Position numbers and translations under genes: made by a program. This document shows, piece after piece, positions 6,485-14,210 of a DNA stretch of 15,919 nucleotides. The first letter of the stretch is position 1, and each line of letters opens with the position of its first letter. The notes below the pieces were generated by a model. That model searched no databases, had not been told where the DNA came from, and worked only from the letters and a program-made list of their open reading frames with translations. Source of the DNA: BS750m-G62 sp964577175 (lineage in GTDB: Bacteria > Planctomycetota > Phycisphaerae > FEN-1346); NCBI GenBank assembly GCA_964577175.1, contig CAZNYC010000097.1, positions 1 to 15,919 of the forward strand, in the 5' to 3' direction.

Positions 6485-7978
6485 ATGCGCACCCCCCGCT
6501 CGCGAATCGTCCTCTACGGGATGGCCCTCGTGCTGATGACGTCCCTCGTGCCGGCCCGGGCGGCGGCGCCGGACCCGGCCCCCGCCGGCGAGGCGGAATC
6601 CCCCGGCGGCGCATCCTCCGGCGGGGCCCCGGCCGACCTCCTCCAGCGCATCGAGCGGCTCGAGAAGGCCCTCAAGGCCCGGGCCGACACCCAGCCGAAA
6701 CGCCTCGAACGCGAGAACGCCGTCCTCCGCGAGCGCATCGGCGAACTCGAAACCGAAATGAAGAACCTCCGCACCGCCCTCGCCGAACAGCGGGCCGAGG
6801 ACCGGGGGCCCGACCCGGAAATCCAGAAACTTCGCGCCGCCATCGACGCCATCCAGACCGACCTCCGCCTCAATGACGGACGCCGGCCCGTCCTCTCCAG
6901 CCTTGACCTGGAACTGTACGGCTACGTGAAACTCGACGCCTCCTACGACACCCACGAGGTCACGACGGGCAACTTCGCCCTGTTCGTCCAGCCGGAGGGG
7001 CAGCGGAGCAACGACGACGAGTTCAACATCACCGCCCGCCAGACCCGCATCGGCCTCCGCATCAAGGGGCCGGACGTCGACGGCGTCAAGACGAGCGGCG
7101 TCATCGAGGGCGACTTCTACGGCGCCGGCGGCGCCTCCGAGAACCGGGCCGACTTCCGCATGCGCCACGCCTTCCTCCAACTCGACTGGCCCGAGGAACG
7201 CTTCTCCGTCCTGGCCGGCCAGACGTGGGACGTCATCAGCCCCCTGTACCCGAACACCCTGAACTTCACGATCAACTGGGGCGTGGGCAACATCGGGCAC
7301 CGGCATCCGCAGGTGCGGCTGACGAAACACGTCTACCTGAACGAGGCGAAAACGGTGGACCTGACGCTCCAGGGCGCCGTCTCCCGCACCATCGACCGGG
7401 CCTCCATCACCCAGACCGACACGGGGGCCGACTCCGGCCAGCCCACCGTCCAGGGCCGGGCGGCCCTGACGTTTCCGCTGGTCGACGGGCGGCCCGCCAC
7501 CGTCGGCGTCTGGGGGCACTGGGGCCGAGAGGAGTTCGACCTCAACGCCGCCGGCGACGCCGCCACCCTCGACACCTGGTCCGCCGGCATGGACGTGGCC
7601 GTCCCCCTCTCCGACTGGCTCGCCGTCAAGGCCGAGATCTGGTCCGGCGAGGCCCTGGACACGTACTTCGGGAACATCGTTCAGGGGATCGACGCGGCCC
7701 GCGACGCCCTGGGCGGGTGCGGGGGCTGGCTCGCCGCCGCCATCTCTCCCGAAGAAAAATGGACCTTCCACATCGGCGCCGGCGTCGACGCCCTGGACGA
7801 CGGCACGCGGGCCGCCGGCACACGCATCCAGAACCGCAACGTCTTCGGCAACGTCATGTACGCCATCAACGAGAAGACGACCGTGGGCGTGGAAGTCTCG
7901 CACTGGGTCACGGACTACGAGCGGCAGGGTCGCGGCGACGCGCTGCGGCTGCAGAGTTCGCTTATCTACAAGTTCTGA
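6485..7978 (+). CDS. Outer-membrane porin with N-terminal coiled coil (DcaP-like)
   Basis: The 497-residue protein starts at the ATG with AGGAG six bases upstream; the frame is open further upstream, but that part has no signal peptide. Residues 1-27 are a Sec signal (basic start, YGMALVLMTSLV core, ARA-A cleavage region). An Ala/Gly/Pro-rich linker follows, then a heptad-patterned coiled coil at about 51-128, with leucine-rich helices and alternating Arg/Glu. From about 142 (ELYGYVKLDASYD) to the end the sequence alternates polar and aromatic residues as in a beta-barrel, ending SSLIYKF with the terminal Phe typical of outer-membrane proteins. Features such as QTRIGLRIKG and AGQTWDVISPLYPNTLNF resemble DcaP-like porins. 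It probably passes small anionic or sugar-derived solutes; substrate is an inference. The coiled coil likely trimerises and spans the periplasm. The neighbours do not reveal its cargo. Confidence 0.88.
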   Translation: MRTPRSRIVLYGMALVLMTSLVPARAAAPDPAPAGEAESPGGASSGGAPADLLQRIERLEKALKARADTQPKRLERENAVLRERIGELETEMKNLRTALAEQRAEDRGPDPEIQKLRAAIDAIQTDLRLNDGRRPVLSSLDLELYGYVKLDASYDTHEVTTGNFALFVQPEGQRSNDDEFNITARQTRIGLRIKGPDVDGVKTSGVIEGDFYGAGGASENRADFRMRHAFLQLDWPEERFSVLAGQTWDVISPLYPNTLNFTINWGVGNIGHRHPQVRLTKHVYLNEAKTVDLTLQGAVSRTIDRASITQTDTGADSGQPTVQGRAALTFPLVDGRPATVGVWGHWGREEFDLNAAGDAATLDTWSAGMDVAVPLSDWLAVKAEIWSGEALDTYFGNIVQGIDAARDALGGCGGWLAAAISPEEKWTFHIGAGVDALDDGTRAAGTRIQNRNVFGNVMYAINEKTTVGVEVSHWVTDYERQGRGDALRLQSSLIYKF

Positions 7979-8072
7979 GGCGTGGTGCCCGGCACCTCTT
8001 CCCCGTGGCCCGGCGGGCTCGCCCGGGGCCGTTCGAGCCCGCCGCGGTCCGTGCCACAGCCGATGAAGATCA

Positions 8073-8092
8073 CCGGCGGCTTCCGCCGCCGG
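8073..8092. terminator. GC-rich hairpin after the porin
   Basis: Arms CCGGCGGC (8073-8080) and GCCGCCGG (8085-8092) with the tetraloop TTCC. It lies 95 bases after the porin stop. There is no following T-run, so intrinsic termination is unproven; it could equally be a dispersed hairpin repeat. Confidence 0.4.
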
Positions 8093-8136
8093 CTCGAAGG
8101 CGCCGTGCAAACGCCACCCGGCGCCGCTCTCCCCCC

Positions 8137-8165
8137 TTGAGCCTCGCGCGTCTCTGTGGTACACA
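8137..8165 (+). promoter_or_regulatory. Weak promoter candidate for the large propeller gene
   Basis: TTGAGC (8137-8142) and TACACA (8160-8165) are 17 bp apart, 36 bases before the start codon at 8201. The -10 box matches only three of six consensus positions, so this is a weak call. Confidence 0.25.
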
Positions 8166-8188
8166 GGGACGTTCCGGCACCCTCCTGT

Positions 8189-8203
8189 AAGGAGCGGGAC
8201 GTG
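8189..8203 (+). promoter_or_regulatory. Ribosome-binding site that fixes a GTG start
   Basis: AAGGAG at 8189-8194 is six bases from GTG at 8201. The first in-frame ATG at 8210 is 15 bases away, too far, and an in-frame GTG at 8156 has no such site. The GTG at 8201 therefore best starts the propeller gene, directly before its signal peptide. Confidence 0.8.
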
Positions 8204-11200
8204 AAGCCCATGGGCATCGGCGCAGCCGTCCTGACGGGGACGGCGATTCTGGTGGGATACGCGGCGGCGGGGGCCGGCGAGACCGTCGCCGAGGCTCCCT
8301 CGCCTGAGGCGATGGACGCCGCCGCCCGCCTCGTGGAGGCGAGCGGCCGGGCCGGCGGCATGGCCGCCATCGTCGGTGCGGCGGATGCCGACCTGCCCCT
8401 CGCACTGGCCAGGCACGGCCGCTTCACCGTCCAGGCGCTCGTCCCGGACGCCGAGCGGTGCCAGGCCGCACGCGAGGCAATCCACGCGGCGGGCGTCTAC
8501 GGCACCGTCTCGGCCGACGTGCTCGCCGGCGCCCGCCTGCCGTACGCCGACAACCTCCTCACGCTTCTCGCGATCGAGTCCTGGCCGGCCGCGAAGGGCG
8601 ACGCCTGGCTGCCGGAGGTCCGGCGGGGCCTCGCGCCGCTCGGAACCGTTTACGTCAAGGTGCCCGCACCCCAACCCGACGAGCGGGCAGAGGACCTCGC
8701 CGGGCTCGTTAAGGTGTACCGCGCGGCAGGCTTCGAGGCCGTCGCGACCCTCGACGCCGGCCCGGCCGGCACGTACGTCTGCGCCCGCAAGCCGTGGCCC
8801 GAGGCCATCGACGAATGGACACACTACCTGCACGGCCCGGACGGCAACCCGGTGGCCCGCGACACGGTCGTCGGCCCGCCGCGCCGGTACCAGTGGACGA
8901 GCGAACCGGTGTGGATGCAGTCGCACGAGACGGACTCGAGCATCAGCACGCTCGTGACGGCCCGCGGGCGCCTCTTTGCCATCGTCAACCGGGCGCCGGC
9001 GAGCCTGGCGGGCCCCGAGTCGCCGCCCGACGCGTGGTTCCTGGTGGCCCGCGACGCGTTCAACGGCCGGCGGCTGTGGGACGTGCCCATCCGCCGATGG
9101 GGCTGGCGCGAGTGGAAACCCTCCTGGTTCACCACCCGGCCCGGCGACGTGCCGCTGAACCTCCAGAAACGCCTCGTCGCCCACGGCGACGCCGTCTACG
9201 TGACGCTCGGGTACCAGGCGCCGGTCTCGCGGCTGGATGCGCGGACGGGCGAGATCCTCCACACCTACGAGGGCACGGAGCGGACGAACGAGATCCTCTG
9301 CACGGGCGACACGCTCGTCCTCTCGGTCCTGCGAGGCGAGGGCGTGCGCGTCATGGCCGTCGATGCCGCCACGGGCAAGCGGCGGTGGATCACGCGGAAG
9401 ACCTACCGCGGCACCACCGTCGATTACATCCGCTGGAAGGCGATGCGCGGCGGCACGGAGCCGGCCGACCTCGACCCCGCGCCGAACATCGCCACCGACG
9501 GGCGGTCGACCGTCGCCCTCATCGACGGGCCGAACGTCGTCGGCCTCGACTGCGAATCCGGAAAGGAGCGGTGGGCGACCCCCTTCCCGTCCGACCCGGC
9601 CGACCAGGGCGCCGGCGGCATCAAGACGGAGGGGAACCTGTGGAACGGCACGATGATCGTCGCCGGCGGCGTGGTGCTGCACGCGAGCCCGCATCGGCTG
9701 GCCGCCATCGACGCCCGCACCGGCGAGGTCCGCTGGACGCGGCCAAAGGCCTACATCGGGCACCTGTGGTACGAATGGAAAGATGTGTTCGTGATCGACG
9801 GCCTCGCGTGGACGTGGGGCGAGGACCTCGCGACCGAACCGCTCGCGCGCGGCAAGGGACGGGCCCGGCGGTCGCGCTTCCCGCAGCACCTGTGCGGGTA
9901 CGACCTTAAGACCGGCGAGGTGAAACGCACGGTCGACCTCGGGCCCGTCTTCAAAACGCATCACCATCACCGCTGCTACCGCAACAAGGCGACGGTGCGG
10001 TACGTCCTGGCCAGCCGGCGGGGGACGGAGTACGTCAGCCTGGCCGGCGGGCCGCACACGATTCACAACTGGGTGCGCGGCACGTGCCACGTGGGGATGA
10101 TGCCGGCGAACGGGCTCCAGTACGCCCCGCCGCACCCGTGCGTGTGCTATATCGATGAGAAGATTAACGGGATGAACGCCCTGGCGCCCGCGCCGGAGCA
10201 GGAACCGCCCGCGCCTGCCCCGCCGACGGAACCGTCGCGGCTGACACGCGGATCGGCCTACGGCACGCCAATCCGAAATGCTACTCTGCGAAGCAGCGCT
10301 TCGCTGCGAAGCACGCGTCCGAAACTTGCCCGCCGTAGCCTTGGCGAAGGCGGGTCCGAAATCCGAAATGGCACGTCTGACATTTCAGATTCGAGATTCG
10401 AGATTTCAGAGGCCNNNNNNNNNNNNNNNNNNNNNNNNNNNNNNNNNNNNNNNNNNNNNNNNNNNNNNNNNNNNNNNNNNNNNNNNNNNNNNNNNNNNNN
10501 NNNNNNNNNNNNNNAATCCGAAATGGCACGTCTGACATTTCAGATTCGAGATTCGAGATTTCAGAGGCCGACTGGCCCGCCTTCCGTCACGACGCCGCCC
10601 GCACGGGCTCGGCCGCCACCGACGTGCCCGCCGGCGCGAAGCGGCAGTGGCGCGTGCAGGCGGGGCGCCGCGTCTCGGCCCCCGTCGCCGCCGGCGGACG
10701 CGTCTTCGCCGCCCTCGTCGACGAGCACGCCGTCGTCTGCCTCGACGCCGCGACCGGCGAGCGCCGGTGGCGGTTCACGGCCGGCGGACGGATCGATTCC
10801 CCGCCCACGGTGCACGCCGGCACGGTCCTCTTCGGCTCCGCCGACGGGCGGGTGTACGCCGTCCGGGCGACGGACGGGGCACTCCTCTGGCGGTTCGACG
10901 CCGCCCCGCGCCGGCGCCTGATGGGCGCCTTCGGCCAACTGGAATCCGCCTGGCCCGTCCACGGCAGCGTCCTCGTCCTCGACGGCTCCACGGACGCAGG
11001 CGCAAATGCGAGCGCCGACGCGCGCGAGCCAACAGACGCCGCCGCCACGGTCTATTTCGCGGCGGGGCGATCCTCGCAACTCGACGGCGGCATCCACCTG
11101 TACGCCCTCGACGCCGCCACCGGCCGCGTGCGCCACCACCGCCTGCTCGAAGGCCCGGACTACCGCTCCGACGAGGTCGACGAGAACTACCGCCTGCCGA

Positions 11201-11802
11201 TGGGCGCGCTGCCGGGCCTCCTGATGAGCGACGGCTCGAAGATCTACATGCATACGGAGGCGTTCGACCGGTCGCTCGCGCCGGCGCGCGGCAAGCCGGC
11301 CCTCCAGCCGCGGGCCGGGTTCCTCGACGACGCCTACTTCAAGCGGACGCCCTGGCGGTTCGAGGGCTCCGGCGACTGGGGCCGACTTCTCGTCCACGAC
11401 AACCGCTCCGTCTACTACGTCCGGATGTTCGACTCGCTCCAGGGGCTGAACCCGGACATCTACTTCACGCCCGGCGCCGGCGGGTACCTGCTCTTCGCCC
11501 GCGACGCCGGCGGCAAGAAGCGGAACTGGATGGAGCGGGTGCCCGTCCGCATCCGCGCGATGGCCCTGGCCGGCGGGCGCCTCGTCGTCGCCGGGCCGCC
11601 GGACGTGGTCGACCCCGACGACCCGCTCGGCGCCTTCGAAGGGCGCAAGGGCGGCCGGCTGTACGTCGTCGATGCGGCGAGCGGGGAGCGGCTGGCCGAG
11701 CACGCGCTGCCCTCACCGCCGGTCTTCAACGGCATCGCCCTCGCCCGCGGCCGTCTGTTCCTGGCGGCCGAGGACGGGAGCCTGGCGTGCTTCGCGAAGT
11801 GA
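8201..11802 (+). CDS. Secreted BamB/PQQ-like beta-propeller with degenerate methyltransferase-like N-terminus (split by gap 1)
   Basis: A signal peptide (residues 1-25) precedes a Rossmann-like domain at about 35-200 that resembles class I methyltransferases, including ARLPYADNLLTLLAI (111-125) and a late beta-alpha unit. The glycine-rich SAM loop is eroded (AAIVGAADADLPLAL), so catalysis is doubtful. From EWTHYLHGPDGN (205-216) onward comes a propeller with repeated D(A)xTGE/K...W blades, ending near the CVCYIDEKINGMNALAPA segment. After a linker containing repeat-derived residues (about 690-738) a second propeller part begins with DWPAFRHDAARTG (from nucleotide 10570) and continues to 11802. 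As printed, the halves are in different frames; deleting the 100 N plus one 55-bp duplicate (155 bases) puts them in the same frame, giving 1148 residues. Blades of this type mediate protein or ligand binding outside the cytoplasm; true PQQ binding is not shown. I recall this architecture from planctomycete genomes. Function unknown. Confidence 0.85.
10265..10410 (+). repeat. Intergenic-type repeat DNA inside the propeller gene
   Basis: Between the codons for RLTRGSAYG and DWPAFRHD lies DNA unlike the rest of the gene. It holds a hairpin GCGAAGC/GCTTCGC near 10295, a second inverted repeat around CCCGCC...GGCGGG (10329-10354), two 7-mers TCCGAAA (10355-10368) and four 7-mers ATTTCAG, ATTCGAG, ATTCGAG, ATTTCAG (10382-10409). 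It is translated in frame as a polar, low-complexity linker including LARRSLGEGG. It is AT-richer than the flanking codons. The contig break occurs here. Confidence 0.75.
10360..10569. other. Assembly gap 1: 100 N between identical 55-bp ends
   Basis: N occupy 10415-10514. The 55 bases before (10360-10414) and after (10515-10569) are identical, from AATCCGAAATGG to TTTCAGAGGCC. This is what a scaffolder leaves when two contigs share a terminal k-mer of 55. It is not a biological direct repeat by default. Collapsing it restores the propeller reading frame. Confidence 0.92.
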
Positions 11803-11831
11803 GCGGCGCCCGAATGAATCGGCCGCCCGGA

Positions 11832-11859
11832 GCGCGGCGGGTCTCCGTACCCGCCGCGC
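11832..11859. repeat. GCGCGG-type hairpin repeat, solitary copy
   Basis: Perfect 11-bp arms GCGCGGCGGGT (11832-11842) and ACCCGCCGCGC (11849-11859) with loop CTCCGT. It lies in the 122-bp space between the propeller gene and trxB, 30 bases after the propeller stop, where it could end transcription. It belongs to the family of 4225-4252. Confidence 0.8.
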
Positions 11860-11924
11860 CCCGGCGTATCCGCAATCGCGGGGGCAGAACGGCCCGCCCG
11901 CGCAGACCGTGAAAGGATAACCGG

Positions 11925-12890
11925 ATGGATATGTCGCCGGATGTCATCGTCATCGGCGCCGGGCCGGCGGGTCTGACGGCCGCCATCTACGCCCGGCGGG
12001 CGGGCCTCGCCACGACCGTCCTCGAGAAGTTCGTTCCCGGCGGCCAGGCCGCCCTCACCGACGCCGTCGAGAACTACCCCGGCTTCGAGGAACCCGTCCA
12101 GGGGCTGAAACTCACCGAGGCGATGCGCAAACAGGCCGAGACGTTCGGCGCCACGTTCCAGGCGGCCGAGGTCCTGGGCCTCGCGCCCGCCTCGTCCGAC
12201 GAGGACGCCCACACCCTCCGCCTGAAGGCCGGCGAGATGGGCGCCCGGACGGTCGTCATCGCCAGCGGCGCCCGCCACCGCCGCCTCGGCATCCCCGGCG
12301 AGGACCGGCTCTGGGGCAAGGGCATCTCCTGCTGCGCCCAGTGCGACGGCATGTTCTACCGCGGCAAACGCGTCGTCGTGGTGGGCGGGGGCGACACGGC
12401 CATCAAGGAATCGATCTTCCTCACGCGCTTCGCCCACGAGATCACGGTCGTCCATCGGCGGGACCAACTGCGGGCCACCCAGGCGCTGCAGCACAAACTC
12501 TTCGCCCTCGAGGACCAGGTCCGCGTGGCGTGGAACACCGTGGTCGAGGAAATCCTCGGCGACGACGGCGTCACGGGCGTCCGCCTCCGCAACGTCCGGA
12601 CCGGCGCCGAGGACACCCTCGACTGCGACGGCGTGTTCATCTATGTGGGGTTCCGGCCGAACACGGAGCCGTTCGCCGAGACGGTCGAGACCGACGAGAA
12701 AGGCTACATCGTGACGGACGAGGCGATGGCGACGTCGGTGCCCGGCGTGTTCGCCGCGGGCGACTGCCGGCAGAAGGTCCTCCGGCAGATCATCACCGCG
12801 TGCGCCGACGGCGCCACCGCCGCCTTCGCGGCCGAGCAGTACCTCGCGAAAGAGGAGATCGAAGCGGACGAGGCCGGGCCGAAGGGGTAG
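11925..12890 (+). CDS. trxB: Thioredoxin reductase
   Basis: The 321-residue flavoenzyme passes electrons from NADPH through FAD and a redox disulfide to thioredoxin in the cytoplasm. The FAD-binding GAGPAG is at 11-16, the active-site pair is Cys137-Ala-Gln-Cys140 followed by DG, the NADPH loop is GGGDTA (154-159), HRRDQLRA (177-184) carries the arginines that contact the NADPH phosphate, and the second FAD motif is FAAGDCR (276-282). Length is normal for the low-molecular-weight family. CAQC replaces the common CATC, and an extra Cys136 lies directly before it. The ATG has AAGGA seven bases upstream (11913-11917); a second in-frame ATG at 11931 is further from it. No thioredoxin gene is in the window. 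Thi4 lies downstream on the same strand but behind a strong hairpin. Confidence 0.95.
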   Translation: MDMSPDVIVIGAGPAGLTAAIYARRAGLATTVLEKFVPGGQAALTDAVENYPGFEEPVQGLKLTEAMRKQAETFGATFQAAEVLGLAPASSDEDAHTLRLKAGEMGARTVVIASGARHRRLGIPGEDRLWGKGISCCAQCDGMFYRGKRVVVVGGGDTAIKESIFLTRFAHEITVVHRRDQLRATQALQHKLFALEDQVRVAWNTVVEEILGDDGVTGVRLRNVRTGAEDTLDCDGVFIYVGFRPNTEPFAETVETDEKGYIVTDEAMATSVPGVFAAGDCRQKVLRQIITACADGATAAFAAEQYLAKEEIEADEAGPKG

Positions 12891-12894
12891 CGAC

Positions 12895-12939
12895 GCGCCG
12901 CGTGCCCCGGCCGGCCTTGTCCGGCCGGGCGCGCGGCGC
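12895..12939. terminator. Long nested hairpin directly after trxB
   Basis: Outer arms GCGCCGCG (12895-12902) and CGCGGCGC (12932-12939) enclose inner arms CCCGGCCGG (12906-12914) and CCGGCCGGG (12921-12929) with loop CCTTGT. It starts four bases after the trxB stop. No T-run follows, so it may work as a structured 3' end or Rho-assisted terminator. Its end overlaps the duplicated sequence of gap 2. Confidence 0.55.
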
Positions 12940-13146
12940 GCCGCCGGGCGCCCAGGCGAGATACGGCGCGGTGCCCGGTCTTGGACACCGCNNNNNNNNN
13001 NNNNNNNNNNNNNNNNNNNNNNNNNNNNNNNNNNNNNNNNNNNNNNNNNNNNNNNNNNNNNNNNNNNNNNNNNNNNNNNNNNNNNNNNNNNCGCGCCGCC
13101 GGGCGCCCAGGCGAGATACGGCGCGGTGCCCGGTCTTGGACACCGC
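12937..13146. other. Assembly gap 2: 100 N between identical 55-bp ends
   Basis: N occupy 12992-13091. The 55 bases at 12937-12991 and 13092-13146 are identical, from CGCGCCGCCGGG to CTTGGACACCGC. As at gap 1, this is a k-mer-sized contig overlap. Collapsed, the trxB to thi4 intergenic distance falls from 393 to 238 bases. The shared sequence contains half of another hairpin (GCGCGGTG ... CACCGCGC). Confidence 0.9.
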
Positions 13147-13170
13147 GCGGCGGGCAAGACTACCCGCCGC
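13147..13170. repeat. GCGGCGGG hairpin upstream of thi4
   Basis: Arms GCGGCGGG (13147-13154) and CCCGCCGC (13163-13170) around CAAGACTA. The arms resemble the GCGCGG hairpin family, but the loop differs. The remaining 13171-13271 shows no promoter or riboswitch that I recognise. Confidence 0.55.
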
Positions 13171-13283
13171 ACCCATCCCACGGCCACACGGGGCGTGGCC
13201 ATGCTGCTTGCCGCGCGCACAACGCGTTGCGGCCAAAAAGAACGCGCCGGCCTTGGCCGGCGGCCAACTGTGGAGGACACGAC

Positions 13284-14072
13284 GTGGCCGGATTCAATGA
13301 CATCAACGTATCCCGAACCATCCTGGAGGCATATCACGAGCGCCTCTCGGCCCGCATCGAGAGCGACGTCCTCATCGTCGGCGCCGGCCCGGCCGGCATG
13401 ACGGCCGCGGCCCAACTCGCCGACGGCGGATTGAACGTCACGGTGCTCGAAAAACGCCTCTCGATCGGCGGCGGCATCTGGGGCGGCGGCATGGCGATGA
13501 ACGTCGCCGCCGTCCAGGACGAGGCCCTGCCCATCCTCGACGCGGCCGGCGTCCGGTACGAGCAGCGAGACCACGGCCTGTACGCCGTGGACAGCATCGA
13601 ACTGGCGGCCGCCCTCGGCGTGCGGGCCCTCCAAGCCGGGGCCGCCATCTTCAACCTGACCACCGCCGAGGACCTCTGCGTCCGCGACGGGCGGGCCACG
13701 GGCGTCGTCGCCAACCGCTCGCTCCTCTACGAGGCGCTGCCCGTGGACCCGATCATGCTCTCGGCCAAGGCGGTCATCGACACCACGGGCCACGAGTCGC
13801 ACATGGTGGCGGTGCTGCGGCGGCGGGGGCTGGTGAAACCGGCCGTCGAGGCCGCCATGGAAGGGCCCCTCGACGCCCCCGCCGGCGAGGCGTTCGTCGT
13901 CGAGAACGTGGCGGAGGTCTTCCCCGGCCTGTGGGTGGCGGGCATGAGCGTGTGCGCGGCCTTCGGCGGTCCGCGGATGGGCCCGATCTTCGGCGGGATG
14001 CTGCGCTCCGGACAGCGCGTGGCCGAGCAGGTCGCCGCCGCCGTCGGTGCGCCGGGCAAGTCCGGCCGCTGA
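13284..14072 (+). CDS. thi4: Thi4-family ADP-thiazole synthase homologue
   Basis: The 262-residue protein matches the Thi4 family, which converts NAD, glycine and a sulfur source into the ADP-thiazole precursor of thiamine. The FAD/NAD-fold loop GAGPAG is at 33-38, EKR follows the second strand, GGGIWGGGM is at 62-70, DTTGHES at 166-172 and the signature GPRMGPIFGGM at 229-239. GTG 13284 has GGAGG seven bases upstream (13272-13276); the frame runs further up into the N gap, but that is not coding. Length fits archaeal and bacterial members. By my alignment from memory, the residue before V-D-P (154-156), which is Cys in yeast and His in sulfide-using archaeal enzymes, is Pro153 here, so thiazole synthesis is uncertain. 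A related route (ribose or RuBP metabolism) has been proposed for some homologues. The stop codon begins composite repeat copy 3. No other thiamine genes are in the window. Confidence 0.88.
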   Translation: MAGFNDINVSRTILEAYHERLSARIESDVLIVGAGPAGMTAAAQLADGGLNVTVLEKRLSIGGGIWGGGMAMNVAAVQDEALPILDAAGVRYEQRDHGLYAVDSIELAAALGVRALQAGAAIFNLTTAEDLCVRDGRATGVVANRSLLYEALPVDPIMLSAKAVIDTTGHESHMVAVLRRRGLVKPAVEAAMEGPLDAPAGEAFVVENVAEVFPGLWVAGMSVCAAFGGPRMGPIFGGMLRSGQRVAEQVAAAVGAPGKSGR

Positions 14073-14172
14073 CACGACAACGCTGACGTGGGCGCGGCGG
14101 GGCTGGAGTACCCGCCGCGCAGCCCTGAAAAGGCCGTTTTAAGCGAGGCGGGCCTCCGCATCCCCCTTGCGC
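14070..14172. repeat. Composite palindromic repeat, copy 3 (inverted)
   Basis: Read left to right it matches the reverse complement of copy 2: TGACACGACAACGCTGA, hairpin unit (14092-14120, arms GCGCGGCGGGG-like and CCCGCCGCGC), spacer CCCTGAAAAGGCCGTTTT (14123-14140), then a decayed second unit (14143-14172). The first three bases are the thi4 stop codon TGA. It fills most of the 138-bp convergent gap before the last propeller gene. The remaining 14173-14210 reads, on the minus strand, like a decayed GTGGGTGC hairpin. Confidence 0.8.
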
Positions 14173-14210
14173 TATACGCTACGGCTGCGTGCAGACACCC
14201 ACCCTGCGAC

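Noticed and set aside
6191..10135. A very long open frame on the minus strand (about 1300 codons) opposite the porin and propeller genes
   Set aside because: It is the GC-rich shadow of real plus-strand genes: no motifs, unnatural Gly/Arg/Val/Asp-rich composition, and it spans two genes and their intergenic space. The same applies to the long open frames opposite the glycosyltransferase (16-1578), the sulfatase (2842-4203) and trxB-thi4 (11460-14075, which even crosses gap 2).
12937..13146. 55-bp direct repeats around N runs as target-site duplications or att sites of a hidden mobile element
   Set aside because: Both gaps have exactly the same repeat length (55) and exactly 100 N, which fits an assembler k-mer overlap and a filler. 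In gap 1 collapsing the repeat restores a gene.
13171..13283. TPP riboswitch upstream of thi4
   Set aside because: The conserved CTGAGA and ACCTGAT-type segments of the THI box are not present in the readable sequence. Part of the region is next to gap 2, but the collapsed join leaves no room for a hidden aptamer.
11925..14072. trxB and thi4 as an operon with a joint sulfur-metabolism role
   Set aside because: At least 238 bases, a strong nested hairpin and further hairpins separate them; shared strand and FAD/NAD folds alone do not support a functional unit.
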